Shown here: piece by piece, positions 1-9,874 of the stretch | Position numbering within the stretch: the first letter of the stretch is position 1 | Layout of the letters: each line of letters starts with the position of its first letter | DNA from: Roseicella frigidaeris | Lineage (GTDB): Bacteria; Pseudomonadota; Alphaproteobacteria; Acetobacterales; Acetobacteraceae | DNA: 64,000 nt | Assembly: GCF_003258945.1 (NCBI RefSeq) | Contig: NZ_QLIX01000001.1 | Location: 558,001 to 622,000, forward strand | Reading direction: 5' to 3' | Made by a program: the position numbers and the translations under genes | The notes under the pieces: generated by a model | What the model was told of the DNA's origin: nothing | The model's input: only the letters and a program-made list of their open reading frames with translations | Databases searched by the model: none

Positions 1-80
1 GTGTCCTGCAGCGGCGGATCCTGCGCCGGGCCGGCCGCCACGAGCAGCAGGGCGGCGGCGAGCAGCGGCGCGCGCCTCAT
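1..80 (-). CDS. Partial secreted protein, N-terminus only
   Basis: Only the first 26 codons are inside the window; the gene runs off the left edge. The start is read as ATG at 78-80, which overlaps the TGA of the upstream cytochrome gene in an ATGA arrangement, so translation is probably coupled. The visible residues form a signal peptide: MRR, then an Ala/Leu/Val-rich core and a likely cleavage after AAGPA. It would be exported to the periplasm. Since it follows a quinoprotein and a diheme cytochrome c it may be another electron-transfer component, but nothing in the visible part proves that. Confidence 0.6.
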   Translation of the reverse strand, partial: MRRAPLLAAALLLVAAGPAQDPPLQD

Positions 81-661
81 TCCGGACTCTCCAGGTAGAG
101 GGCGATCGCGGTGATCTCGTCATCCGAGAGGCCGCCGGCAACCTCGTTCATCGCCGCGACGCCGACGCTCGGGCGGGCGTTCTTGCGGTAATCCTCGAGC
201 GCCTTCGCCGTGTACTCGCGCGTCTGGTGGGCGATCGCCGGCGCGGCCTGGCTGCCGGCGTAATTGTCCATGTGGCAGGAGGCGCAGCGGTGCCGCGCGG
301 CGGCCTGCTTGCCCATCTCGTGCAGCGCCGGCTCGGCCGGGCCGGGCGGCGGGCTGATGCGCGGGAGGGAGGCGAAGAAGGCGCCGAGGTTGCGCAGCTC
401 CTCGTCGGAGAGCTCGGCGGCCTGCGGCTGCATGATCTCGCTCTGCCGCCGGCCGGAGCGGAAGAAGACGAGCTGCCATTGCAGGTAGCGCTCCTTCTGC
501 CCCGCGAGGGAGGGAATGGATCGGTCGGCGGTGATGCCGTCCGTGCCGTGGCAGGCCATGCAAGGCTCGGCGCGGACGCGGCCGGCCTCGATATCGGCGG
601 CTTCGGCGGTGGGGAAGGCGAGGCAGGCGGCGGCCGCGAGGGCGGCGAAGAATGGGCGCAT
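77..661 (-). CDS. Periplasmic diheme cytochrome c (c4-like)
   Basis: A 194-residue exported c-type cytochrome. After a signal peptide ending near AEAA at residue 22 there are two haem-attachment motifs, CMACH at 34-38 and CASCH at 126-130, each heading one small cytochrome domain. The two-domain layout matches class I diheme cytochromes of the c4 type, which carry electrons in the periplasm. The start at 661 is preferred over upstream in-frame codons because it gives a clean signal peptide. The gene lies 64 bp downstream of the quinoprotein dehydrogenase on the same strand and overlaps the next gene by 4 bp, so it is a likely electron acceptor for that dehydrogenase (inference). Confidence 0.88.
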   Translation of the reverse strand: MRPFFAALAAAACLAFPTAEAADIEAGRVRAEPCMACHGTDGITADRSIPSLAGQKERYLQWQLVFFRSGRRQSEIMQPQAAELSDEELRNLGAFFASLPRISPPPGPAEPALHEMGKQAAARHRCASCHMDNYAGSQAAPAIAHQTREYTAKALEDYRKNARPSVGVAAMNEVAGGLSDDEITAIALYLESPE

Positions 662-725
662 GCGCGGCTCCGTCCAGGTGCGAGGGCGTGCCGCCCGGTC
701 GCCGTGACCGGGCGGCTGCCTCGCC

Positions 726-1985
726 TCAGCGGGAATAGCTGATGCGGTAGATGGCGCCTGCCCAGTCATCCGCGACCAGCAACGCGCCATCCTTGGCGAC
801 GACGACGTCGGCCGGGCGGCCGGAATACTCCTGCGCCCCGGTCAGCCAGCCCTCGGCGAAGATCTCCTGCTTGGCGTTCTTGCCGTCCGGATCGACGGTG
901 ACGTGCACGATCCGCCCGCCCTGGTACTTGTGCCGGTTCCAGGAGCCATGCTCGGCGATGAAGATGGTGTTGCGGTACTCCGCCGGGAACATGCTGCCGG
1001 TGTAGAATTTCATCCCAAGCGGCGCGACATGGGCGCCGAGGTTCAGCACCGGCGGGGTGAACTCGTCGCATTTGTGGCCCATGGCGAACTTCGGATCGGG
1101 CATGTCGCCCTGGTGGCAGTAGGGGTAACCGAAATGCTCGCCCAGCCGGCCGATGCGGTTCAGCTTGTCGCTCGGCATGTCGTCGCTGACCCAGTCCCGG
1201 GCATTCTCGGTGAACCAGTACTGCCCGGTGCGCGGATCGATGTCGCCGCCGACGCTGTTGCGCACGCCGAGCGCGACGAGCTCGGCGAGGCCGTTCGGGT
1301 GCACGCGGCGGATCTGCGAGAGGCTGGTCGGGGGGATGCCGATGTTGAAGGGCGGGCCGAAGGGCAGGTACATCGCGCCCTCCTTGTCCATGACGATGTA
1401 CTTCCAGCCATGCGCGACGAAGGGCGGCATGTCGTCGTAGACGACGGTCGGCTCGGGCATGGCGCCGAGCTTCGACTCCGCGCCGTCGTAGCGGAGCAGT
1501 TTGTCGATGGCGACCACGTAGAGCGCGCCGTCGCGGAAGGCGACGCCGGTGGGCATGTTCAGCCCCTTCAGGATCGTCTTGACCTCGCGCTTGCCGCCCG
1601 AATCGGTCACCGCATAGACGCTGCCGGCACCGAAGGAGCCGACGAAGAGCGTGCCGTTGTCGCCCCAGGCCATCTGCCGCGCCTCGGGAATGCCGGAGGC
1701 ATAGACCTCGATCTTGAAGCCGGGCGGCAGCTTGATCTTCTTCAGGTTGTCCTGCAGCTCGGCGAGCGGCGTCGGGGTGGCCGGGCCGACCGGTGGCGCC
1801 AGGCCCTTCTGCCCCTCGGTCTCGTCGCCCAGGAACCAGTCGGGCGGCGGGTTCTTCCAGAAGCTCGGCTTGCTGCTGTCGTAGCTCTTGAGCTGCGCGG
1901 CGGCCGGTCCGGCGCCGAGCGCCAGCCCCGCCGCGGCGAGCGCGGCGAGCGCGATCCCCCGCTTCCGCAATGATGTACCGGACAT
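726..1985 (-). CDS. PQQ-type sugar dehydrogenase, L-sorbosone dehydrogenase-like
   Basis: A 419-residue exported protein of the glucose/sorbosone dehydrogenase beta-propeller family. Residues 1-28 form a signal peptide (Arg/Lys n-region, Ala-rich core, AAAQ). The mature part starts with a family-typical LPPGFKIEVYA segment and has repeated propeller strands, including an EHGSWNRHKYQGGRIV segment and a C-terminal GALLVADDWAGAIYRI strand. Members use pyrroloquinoline quinone and Ca2+ to oxidise sugars or aldehydes in the periplasm. The start at 1985 follows a GGGGAA element. Linkage to a diheme cytochrome c supports a periplasmic respiratory role. The true substrate is unknown; 'sorbosone' is only the family name. 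Confidence 0.85.
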   Translation of the reverse strand: MSGTSLRKRGIALAALAAAGLALGAGPAAAQLKSYDSSKPSFWKNPPPDWFLGDETEGQKGLAPPVGPATPTPLAELQDNLKKIKLPPGFKIEVYASGIPEARQMAWGDNGTLFVGSFGAGSVYAVTDSGGKREVKTILKGLNMPTGVAFRDGALYVVAIDKLLRYDGAESKLGAMPEPTVVYDDMPPFVAHGWKYIVMDKEGAMYLPFGPPFNIGIPPTSLSQIRRVHPNGLAELVALGVRNSVGGDIDPRTGQYWFTENARDWVSDDMPSDKLNRIGRLGEHFGYPYCHQGDMPDPKFAMGHKCDEFTPPVLNLGAHVAPLGMKFYTGSMFPAEYRNTIFIAEHGSWNRHKYQGGRIVHVTVDPDGKNAKQEIFAEGWLTGAQEYSGRPADVVVAKDGALLVADDWAGAIYRISYSR

Positions 1986-2267
1986 GGACGGTTCCCCGTT
2001 GTTTCCACGACACCATAACGATGTCGCGTGCCGCACGAGACCATGCGGAGTTGCCGCATTGCAAGCGCCCCGCTCGGCCGGGAATGCGGAATCCGGGCGG
2101 CCGATCCGAGGCTGCATTCCCTGTCCGTCATGCAACGGCAAGCTCCGCGAAATCCGCTGATGGCATCTGGGCCAGGACCCGCTCACCCGGCTTCGCGGAC
2201 CATGGTCCAGCGTGTCATTCGAGCGCGCGATTCGCGCCTTCGGTGAGTCGGGCTCGGCGGTCACGCC
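1986..2267. other. Intergenic region upstream of the quinoprotein operon
   Basis: This 282-bp stretch separates the quinoprotein start from the end of the UdgX gene, both on the minus strand. It must hold the quinoprotein promoter. I see no convincing ORF, hairpin or operator. Confidence 0.4.
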
Positions 2268-3785
2268 CTAGGCGCCGGGGCGTTCCGCCATCTCCCGCGC
2301 CGCGGCGAGGTCGGCGACGAAGCGGGCATATTCGCGCTCCTTGCCGGCGGGGTCGGGCAGGCGCAGCAGGTAGGAGGGATGCACGGTCGGAAAGATGCGG
2401 AAGCCCTCCGGCGCCTCGATCACCTCGCCCCGCACCCGGGTGATGGCGAGAGGCTTGCCGGTCAGCGCCCGCAGCGCCGTCGCGCCGAGCGAGACCACGA
2501 GGCCCGGCGCGACCAGCTCGATCTCCCGCTTCAGGAAGGGCCGGTAGTAGGTGATGTCGCCGGCATCCGGGGATTGGTGCAGGCGGCGCCGGCCGGTCGG
2601 CTTGAATTTGAAATGCTTCACCGCGTTGGTGACGTAGGCGGCGCTGCGGTCGATCCCCGCCTCGGTGGCGGCGCGGTCGAACAGCCGCCCGGCCGGGCCG
2701 ACGAAGGGCCGGCCGGCAAGATCCTCCTCGTCGCCCGGCTGCTCGCCGATGAACATCAGCGCCGCGCCGAGGGGGCCTTCGCCGAAGACCGGCTGGGTGC
2801 TGGCCGCCGTCCAGGAGGGCAGGTCGTTGCGGCCCATGAGCTCGGCCCGCAGCGCGGTGAGCGCCGCGGCCGGGTCCTCGATGCGGGAGAAGAGATCGGC
2901 TGGCATGGTCTCCGCAACGTCCGGGAGGGGCATTGGCTGCACCGGCCTGGATGGCGGGCGCTGGCGCCGTGCGGCCGGCGGGGCCGCGCCGCGGGCCAGC
3001 ATCCCGGCCACGCGCTGCGGCGCCTCGGCGATCAGGCGGGGGATCTCGCGCGCTTCCGGCAGGTTGCGCCAGTACTTCACCGGCATCTCCGCCCGCATCG
3101 CCGCCGGCTTCAGGCGGGCGGGATTGAAGACGCTGCGGTAGTAGGCGCGCCAGAGCTCCTCATGGGCATCCTCGGCCGGCGCCTCACGCCGAGTCCCGCC
3201 GGGGCCCATGCGCAGCGTCTCGCCATCCCAGTGCGCACTGGCCTCCGGCGTCAGGATGGACCAGCGCAGCCCGGCGAAGCGCCGGATGAAGAAGCCCGTC
3301 TCGGCTTCGAGGATGTGGTGGTCGGGCTCGAACCAGGCGACGTAGTGCGCCGCCGGGCCAGCTTCGCCTGGCGCCTCGGTCCCGACGCAGCGGAAGCGGA
3401 GGAAGGCGTGCATCTTGTGGGCGTCGCGCCGCACCGCCCGCACCATGGCGGAGAGGCGGAGGATGTCCGGATCCGTCGCCACCTGCAGCAGCCCCGGCTC
3501 GCCCCGCGCCAGCCGCCAGAGCAGGCGGTAGAGCAGGGCGAAGCGGTCCGGGTCGCGGTGGCGGATGGCGGTTTCGGCGGCCTCGACGAAGCGGCGCGGC
3601 ACGCTGGCCGTCAGCGGCGCCGTCTCCGGCACCCGATCCCGGGCGAAGAGCGCCGGCGCCTCGCCGGCCACCCGCCAGGCCACCGCCGCGGGCGGCAGAT
3701 CCGCCGCCAGCAGGCACCGCGCCTGGGCGCGCCAGGCGGGAAAATCCGCCGGCCCGGGCAGCGGCGCGTCGATCCGGCCGGTCAG
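2268..3785 (-). CDS. udgX: DUF4130-UdgX fusion, uracil-DNA-glycosylase-superfamily repair protein
   Basis: About 505 residues if translation begins at CTG 3785, which overlaps the TGA of the upstream radical SAM gene (CTGA). GTG at 3683 is the first conventional start but would cut off 34 residues that look like the family's N-terminus (PGPADF then AWR). Numbering from CTG, residues 1-270 are the DUF4130 'DNA metabolism' domain and 300-505 are UdgX-like: GEQPGDEED at 347-355, the crosslinking loop RRRLHQ with His403, and TVHPSYLLR near 467-475. UdgX binds uracil DNA and becomes covalently attached through that His (family knowledge). Odd points: Arg replaces the usual Lys in KRRIH, and the UdgX half has no cysteine, so the usual 4Fe-4S ligands are missing. 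It is operonic with the radical SAM gene. Confidence 0.85.
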   Translation of the reverse strand: MTGRIDAPLPGPADFPAWRAQARCLLAADLPPAAVAWRVAGEAPALFARDRVPETAPLTASVPRRFVEAAETAIRHRDPDRFALLYRLLWRLARGEPGLLQVATDPDILRLSAMVRAVRRDAHKMHAFLRFRCVGTEAPGEAGPAAHYVAWFEPDHHILEAETGFFIRRFAGLRWSILTPEASAHWDGETLRMGPGGTRREAPAEDAHEELWRAYYRSVFNPARLKPAAMRAEMPVKYWRNLPEAREIPRLIAEAPQRVAGMLARGAAPPAARRQRPPSRPVQPMPLPDVAETMPADLFSRIEDPAAALTALRAELMGRNDLPSWTAASTQPVFGEGPLGAALMFIGEQPGDEEDLAGRPFVGPAGRLFDRAATEAGIDRSAAYVTNAVKHFKFKPTGRRRLHQSPDAGDITYYRPFLKREIELVAPGLVVSLGATALRALTGKPLAITRVRGEVIEAPEGFRIFPTVHPSYLLRLPDPAGKEREYARFVADLAAAREMAERPGA

Positions 3786-5038
3786 AGCAGCACCATCTGG
3801 CGCGGCCGCGCCGCCGCGGCCAGGCCGCCTCGCGGCGCCAGCAGCCGCCGCAGATCGGCGCGGTCGAGCAGGCCGGCGCGCGGCTGCCGGTCGGCGGTGA
3901 CGAGGAAGGGCAGCAGCTTCGCCAGCGGCAGGCGCAGCCGCGCCAGGTCGTCAGTGCGGATCGCCCGCTGCCGGCGCGTCGAGAGCAACTTCTCGACCGT
4001 GCGCGTGCCGAGGCCGGGGACGCGCAGCAGCATCTCCCGCGGCGCGCGGTTGACGTCGATGGGGAAGCGCCCGCGATGCTTCAGCGCCCAGGCCAGCTTC
4101 GGATCGAGGCCGAGATCGAGCATGCCGTCCTCGCCGCCCGCCAGGATCTCCTCCAACTCGAAGCCGTAGAAGCGGAGCAGCCAGTCGGCCTGGTAGAGGC
4201 GGTGCTCGCGCAGCAGCGGCGGCGCCTGCGGCGGCAGCGTCGCCGAGGCGTCGGGGATCGGCGAATAGGCGGAGTAGTAGACGCGGCGCAGCCCATAGGC
4301 CGCGTACAGCGTGGCGCTGGCGCCCAGCACGGCCCCGTCATCGGCGGCATCGGCGCCGACGATCATCTGGGTGCTCTGGCCGGCGGGGGCGAAGCGCGGC
4401 GGCGCGGCGCGGCCGGCCTCGCGGCCCGCCTCGCGCGCCTCATCGATCCTGAGCCGCAGGCCGGCCATGGCGCGGCGGATGCCGGCGGCGTCCTTCTCGG
4501 GCGCGAGCCGCCGCAGGCTGGCCTCCTGCGGCAGCTCGACATTGATGGAGAGCCGGTCGGCCCATCGCCCGGCGCGGGCGAGCAGCTCCGGCGCCGCATC
4601 CGGGATGGTCTTGAGGTGGATGTAGCCGCGGAAGCCGTGCTCCTCCCGCAATTGGCGGGCGACCTCGGTGATCTGCTCCATCGTGTAGTCCGGGGAGCGG
4701 ATGATGCCGGAGGAGAGGAACAGCCCCTCGATGTAGTTGCGGCGATAGAAGTGCAGCACCAGCGTCACCAACTCGCGCACCGTGAAGCGGGCGCGCGGCA
4801 CCTGCGAGGAGGCGCGGTTGATGCAATAGGCGCAGTCGAAGAGGCAGGCGTTGGTCAGCAGCACCTTGAGCAGGGAGATGCAGCGCCCGTCCGGGGCATA
4901 GGCGTGGCAGATGCCCATGCCCTCGGTGCTGCCGATCCCGCCCTCGCGGCTGTCGCGCGTCTCGGTGCCGGAGGAGGCGCAGGAGGCATCGTATTTCGCG
5001 GCGTCGGCGAGGATCTCGAGCTTGCGGCGCAATTCCAT
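3782..5038 (-). CDS. Putative DNA modification/repair radical SAM protein
   Basis: A 418-residue radical SAM protein. The CX3CX2C cluster motif is C65-C69-C72 (ACLFDCAYC). A C-terminal helix-hairpin-helix, around VPGLGTRTVEKLL, suggests DNA binding. This architecture fits the family often named 'putative DNA modification/repair radical SAM protein', which is usually encoded next to a DUF4130 protein. The reaction is not known. The start at 5038 gives the expected MELRRKLEILADAAKYDASC N-terminus. A LexA-type box 51 bp upstream implies SOS induction. The downstream udgX fusion overlaps its stop codon, so the two are translationally coupled. Confidence 0.87.
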   Translation of the reverse strand: MELRRKLEILADAAKYDASCASSGTETRDSREGGIGSTEGMGICHAYAPDGRCISLLKVLLTNACLFDCAYCINRASSQVPRARFTVRELVTLVLHFYRRNYIEGLFLSSGIIRSPDYTMEQITEVARQLREEHGFRGYIHLKTIPDAAPELLARAGRWADRLSINVELPQEASLRRLAPEKDAAGIRRAMAGLRLRIDEAREAGREAGRAAPPRFAPAGQSTQMIVGADAADDGAVLGASATLYAAYGLRRVYYSAYSPIPDASATLPPQAPPLLREHRLYQADWLLRFYGFELEEILAGGEDGMLDLGLDPKLAWALKHRGRFPIDVNRAPREMLLRVPGLGTRTVEKLLSTRRQRAIRTDDLARLRLPLAKLLPFLVTADRQPRAGLLDRADLRRLLAPRGGLAAAARPRQMVLL

Positions 5039-5088
5039 GGATCGTTCCGGCCTCGGGGCATCCGCGGGCGCTGCGAGGCCGGCGGATT

Positions 5089-5103
5089 GTTCACTATATG
5101 TTC
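5089..5103. promoter_or_regulatory. LexA (SOS) box of the alphaproteobacterial type
   Basis: The + strand reads GTTC at 5089-5092, seven bases (ACTATAT), then GTTC at 5100-5103. GTTC-N7-GTTC is the LexA site known from alphaproteobacteria. It lies 51 bp before the radical SAM start in an AT-richer patch of an otherwise very GC-rich divergent region, as expected for an operator overlapping a promoter. The divergent PanE-like gene begins 104 bp away and could also be affected. Confidence 0.8.
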
Positions 5104-5206
5104 TCAGATGCCCGCCTGGCAAGCCCCGCCCGCCGCCTCCGGCCCGCGGATTGCGGCACCTGCAACCCAGGGGCATCATCGCCCGGAATTCGGGAAGGAA
5201 TGCTCC

Positions 5207-6271
5207 ATGGGCAATCGCATCGCCATCATCGGCGCGGGGGCGGTCGGCGGCTATGCCGGCGCGCATATGGTTCAGGCGGGCGAGGACGTCACCTTCGTCG
5301 ACATGTGGCCGGAGCATGTCGAGGCGATGCGGCGGGACGGGCTGCGCATCACCCATATCCGCGACGTGCCCGAGTTCACCGTGCCGGTGCAGGCGCTGCA
5401 TCTGACGGAGCTGCAGCAGGTCTCCAAGCAGCGGCCCTTCGACATCGCGTTCATCTGCGTGAAGTCCTACGACACCGCCTGGGCCACCACGATGGTGAAG
5501 CAGTACCTGGCGCCGGGCGGCTTCTGCGTCTCCCTGCAGAACTGCATGAACGAGGAGACCATCGCCGGCATCGTCGGCTGGGGCCGCACCCTCGGCGCCA
5601 TTGCCTCCTCCATCACCGTCGAGCTCTGCGAGCCCGGGCATGTGCGGCGCGCCTCCGGCAAGGGCGGGGCGGCGCATACCGTCTTCCGCGTCGGCGAGGT
5701 GCATGGCCGCATCACCGACCGGGCGCAGGAGGTCGGCCGGCTCTGCGCCCTCTCCGACAGCTGCGTGGTCACCGCCAATCTCTGGGGGGAGCGCTGGTCG
5801 AAGCTGGTCACCAACGCCATGGCGAACGGCCTTTCCGCCTGCACCGGGCTGATCAGCCGCGAGATCCTGCTCGACGACACGCTGCGGCAATTCACGGCCC
5901 GGCTCGGCAGCGAGGCGATCCGCGTCGGCCAGGCGCTCGGCTATTCGCTGGAGGAGGTGCACCACCTCGACCCCGAGATCATCGCCCGGGCCGGCGAGGG
6001 CGATGCCGAGGCGCGCCGCGCCTATGACGAGCACCGCATCCGGGAGGCGAACAAGCCCGGCGGCGGCGCGCATCGCCCCTCCATGGGCCAGGACATGGTG
6101 AAGGGCCGCCGCACGGAGATCGAGTTCCTGAACGGCTTCATCACCGACCGGGCGCAGGAGATCGGCCTCGCCACGCCGGCCAACGCGGCGCTGACCGAGA
6201 TCGTGAAGCGGGTCGAGAAGGGCGAGTTGCAGCCCGACCCGCAGCACATCAAGGCGCTGCGGCTGAACTGA
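5207..6271 (+). CDS. Ketopantoate reductase-family (PanE/ApbA) dehydrogenase
   Basis: A 354-residue NAD(P)-dependent 2-dehydropantoate 2-reductase-family protein. The N-terminus has the Rossmann motif GAGAVGGYAG at residues 8-17. The second half has the ApbA C-terminal helical domain, including WSKLVTNAMANGLSACTG with the catalytic-type lysine. The start at 5207 follows GGGAAGGA at 5192-5199. It is divergent from the repair operon and 73 bp ahead of a Bug receptor gene. Length exceeds typical PanE (about 300 residues), and many alphaproteobacterial paralogues act on other 2-oxoacids, so the substrate is open. Confidence 0.82.
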   Translation: MGNRIAIIGAGAVGGYAGAHMVQAGEDVTFVDMWPEHVEAMRRDGLRITHIRDVPEFTVPVQALHLTELQQVSKQRPFDIAFICVKSYDTAWATTMVKQYLAPGGFCVSLQNCMNEETIAGIVGWGRTLGAIASSITVELCEPGHVRRASGKGGAAHTVFRVGEVHGRITDRAQEVGRLCALSDSCVVTANLWGERWSKLVTNAMANGLSACTGLISREILLDDTLRQFTARLGSEAIRVGQALGYSLEEVHHLDPEIIARAGEGDAEARRAYDEHRIREANKPGGGAHRPSMGQDMVKGRRTEIEFLNGFITDRAQEIGLATPANAALTEIVKRVEKGELQPDPQHIKALRLN

Positions 6272-6344
6272 GGCGTCCCTGTTCCATCGATCGGCCGCGC
6301 GATCCCTCGCCTCGTCGCGGGATCGCGCGCTGGGAGACTCCACG

Positions 6345-7316
6345 ATGCATCCGACGCGCCGCGGCCTGCTCGCCGCTCCGCTCATCCTGGCCGGCACCGC
6401 GCGGGCGCAGGAGGCGGATTACCCGACCCGCCCCGTCACCATCATCGCCGCCGGCGCCGCCGGCGGGCCGACCGACACCGTCACCCGCATCGTCGCCGAC
6501 AGCATGGGCCGGCATCTTGGCCAGCCGGTGGTGGTCGAGAGCATCGGCGGCTCGATCGTCGGGCCGCAGCGCATGGTGCAGTCGAAGCCCGATGGCTACA
6601 CGCTGCTGATCAACAATATCGGCATGGCGGCGAGCGCCACGCTCTACCGGTCCCTGCCCTATGACGTGCCGGGCAGCTTCGCCCCGCTCGGCCTAGTCTC
6701 CGACGCGGCGATGACCATCGTCACCCGCCCGGATTTCGCGGCGAAGGACCTCGCCGCGGTGATGGCGGCGTTGGCGCAGCGCGGCGATGCGCTGAACATG
6801 GCGACCGCCGGCCTCGGCTCGGCGGCCAATCTCTGCGCCCTGCTGGTGCAGCAGGCGGCCGGCAACCGGGCCACCGTCGTGGTGTTCCGCGGCACGGCGC
6901 CGGCGATCGCCGAGCTGATGGCCGGGCGGATCGACCTGCTCTGCGACCAGGCGACCAACACCATCCCCTATATCCGCGACAACCGCGTGCGGGCCTGGGG
7001 CGTCAGCAGCCCGCAGCGGCTGCCGGGCCTGCCGGCGGTGCCGACCACGGCGGAGGCCGGCTTCGGCGGCATCGCCATGAGCACCTGGCATGGGCTCTAC
7101 GCGCCGGCCGGCACGCCGGAGCCGATCCAGGAGAAGATCTCCGCCGCCATGCGCGCCGCGTTGCAGGAGCCGAAGCTGCGCCAGCGCTACGCCGAGCTGC
7201 TGACCGACATCCCGGCCCCGGAACGGCAGACCATCGCCTTCCACCGCCGCTTCCTGGCCGAGGAGGTGGCGCGCTGGCGGCCGATCATCCAGGCGGCCGG
7301 CGCCTATGCCGACTAG
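6345..7316 (+). CDS. Bug/TctC-family tricarboxylate-type solute receptor (orphan)
   Basis: A 323-residue periplasmic binding protein. A twin-arginine-like start (MHPTRRGLLAAPLILAG) leads to a signal peptide cleaved near ARA at residue 21. The Bug hallmarks are present: YPTRPVTII after the signal and an AAGGPTDTVTR segment. These receptors bind carboxylates for tripartite TctABC transporters or act as sensors. No tctA or tctB lies nearby, so it is an orphan, as is common in this family. Its TAG stop lies inside the CTAG end of the dispersed repeat that follows. Confidence 0.85.
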   Translation: MHPTRRGLLAAPLILAGTARAQEADYPTRPVTIIAAGAAGGPTDTVTRIVADSMGRHLGQPVVVESIGGSIVGPQRMVQSKPDGYTLLINNIGMAASATLYRSLPYDVPGSFAPLGLVSDAAMTIVTRPDFAAKDLAAVMAALAQRGDALNMATAGLGSAANLCALLVQQAAGNRATVVVFRGTAPAIAELMAGRIDLLCDQATNTIPYIRDNRVRAWGVSSPQRLPGLPAVPTTAEAGFGGIAMSTWHGLYAPAGTPEPIQEKISAAMRAALQEPKLRQRYAELLTDIPAPERQTIAFHRRFLAEEVARWRPIIQAAGAYAD

Positions 7317-7351
7317 GGCAGATCCCGATCAGGTGGCCTCACCTGATCGGG
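7312..7351. repeat. Dispersed 12-4-12 palindrome, copy 1
   Basis: Perfect 12-bp arms, CCCGATCAGGTG at 7324-7335 and CACCTGATCGGG at 7340-7351, surround the 4-nt loop GCCT. The element extends leftwards to CTAG at 7313-7316, whose TAG is the stop codon of the Bug receptor gene. The 20 bases 7316-7335 recur exactly at 54241-54260, and the same two arms recur at 39165-39192. It could act as a transcription terminator or mRNA-stabilising REP-like element. Confidence 0.8.
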
Positions 7352-7783
7352 TGGCGGCATCGGACCGCGTGAAGAGGCTCGCGCAACACCACGATGGAAT
7401 ATGATGCGGGGGCGAATCGCGCTTGAAGGGCGGGAATCGGCGGGGCCAGCCCGGCCGGCAAATCGCGCCGGCTCGTCGGCTCCTGGTGACGCGCATCGCG
7501 CGATGTTGCGCGATGATCCGGAAGGCTAATTCGCCTGTGCATACAGGGTCCGTCGCGCTAGGCGGGCCGTGGAACGGGATCGCCACGACGGCCTCGGACC
7601 GTGCGCAACGCGCGGTCGAATGCCGGTGCGGGGCAGGGGCCGTGAAGGCATGTGAACGGCGCCGGCGCGAAGGCGGTTCACGACCGGGCCGCCAGCGGCT
7701 AGCGTCTCGGCATGAACCTTCCCCAGCCGGCGCGGTTAGTCCGGCCATTCTGCCCGGGGACGGGCCATGTCGGAGTTTGCGCC
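7352..7783. other. Non-coding stretch before the PepSY-like gene
   Basis: About 430 bp without a convincing gene. The region is less coding-like than its surroundings and its open frames have no family features. A short GC-rich hairpin (ATCGCGC/GCGCGAT) lies around 7495-7515. The promoter of the downstream gene must lie near its 3' end. Confidence 0.4.
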
Positions 7784-8224
7784 ATGCCCGTGCGGCACTC
7801 GTTTGCCCCTATCCTGTGCCTTGTCCTGGCCTGTGCGGCGCCACTCCCGGCGCCGGCGCAGGACACACCGGCCCAGAAGACCGATCCCGCCTGGCTGACC
7901 GTCGACCAGGTGCGCACCGTGCTGCGGGCGCGGGGCTACAACGAGATCGGCGAGGTGGAGCGGCAGGGCGACACCTACAAGGTTTCGGACGCGACGCGCT
8001 ATGGCGAGAAGGTGCCGGAGCTGCGGATCGACGCGCTGACCGGCGCGCCGCGCGACGCCCCGATGCTCACTGAGGGTCAGGCACGCATCCTGCTGCAGGA
8101 GCGCGGCTACACCGATGTCGAGGAGGCAGGCCGGGAGGGGGAGGTGATCCATCTCCGTGCCCGCCAGAGCGACACGCCGGTCGAGCTGCGCGTCAATGCC
8201 CGCACCGGCACGGTGATACGCTGA
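7784..8224 (+). CDS. Exported PepSY-like tandem-repeat protein
   Basis: A 146-residue exported protein with signal peptide MPVRHSFAPILCLVLACAAP and cleavage near APAQ. The mature part holds two similar modules, each starting LT.DQ/GQAR..L..RGY and ending in a strand with R.NA.TG or RIDALTGAP, the pattern of PepSY domains. PepSY proteins sit in the periplasm and often modulate peptidases or other enzymes. The start at 7784 is chosen because it begins the signal peptide and has GGAG upstream; an ATG 72 bp earlier would add a non-signal extension. It is monocistronic. Confidence 0.7.
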   Translation: MPVRHSFAPILCLVLACAAPLPAPAQDTPAQKTDPAWLTVDQVRTVLRARGYNEIGEVERQGDTYKVSDATRYGEKVPELRIDALTGAPRDAPMLTEGQARILLQERGYTDVEEAGREGEVIHLRARQSDTPVELRVNARTGTVIR

Positions 8225-8329
8225 GCCTCGCCGGGACCGCCCTGGCGATGGCGCGCCCCGCCCCGGGCCCGGCCTGCCGGCGCCGCCGGACATGAGCGCC
8301 GGCCGGTCCGCGCTCGCCCGCCGGCCTGC

Positions 8330-9857
<1,528 letters not shown>

Positions 9858-9874
<17 letters not shown>

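Noticed and set aside
903-1973. Long plus-strand ORF over the quinoprotein gene
   Set aside because: It is a shadow of the quinoprotein, Ala/Arg/Val/Gly-rich with no motif. The same applies to many long antisense frames in this GC-rich window.
7329-7748. Protein-coding gene on the minus strand
   Set aside because: The frame gives an Arg/Pro/Ser-rich peptide with no family motif and passes through the repeat element.
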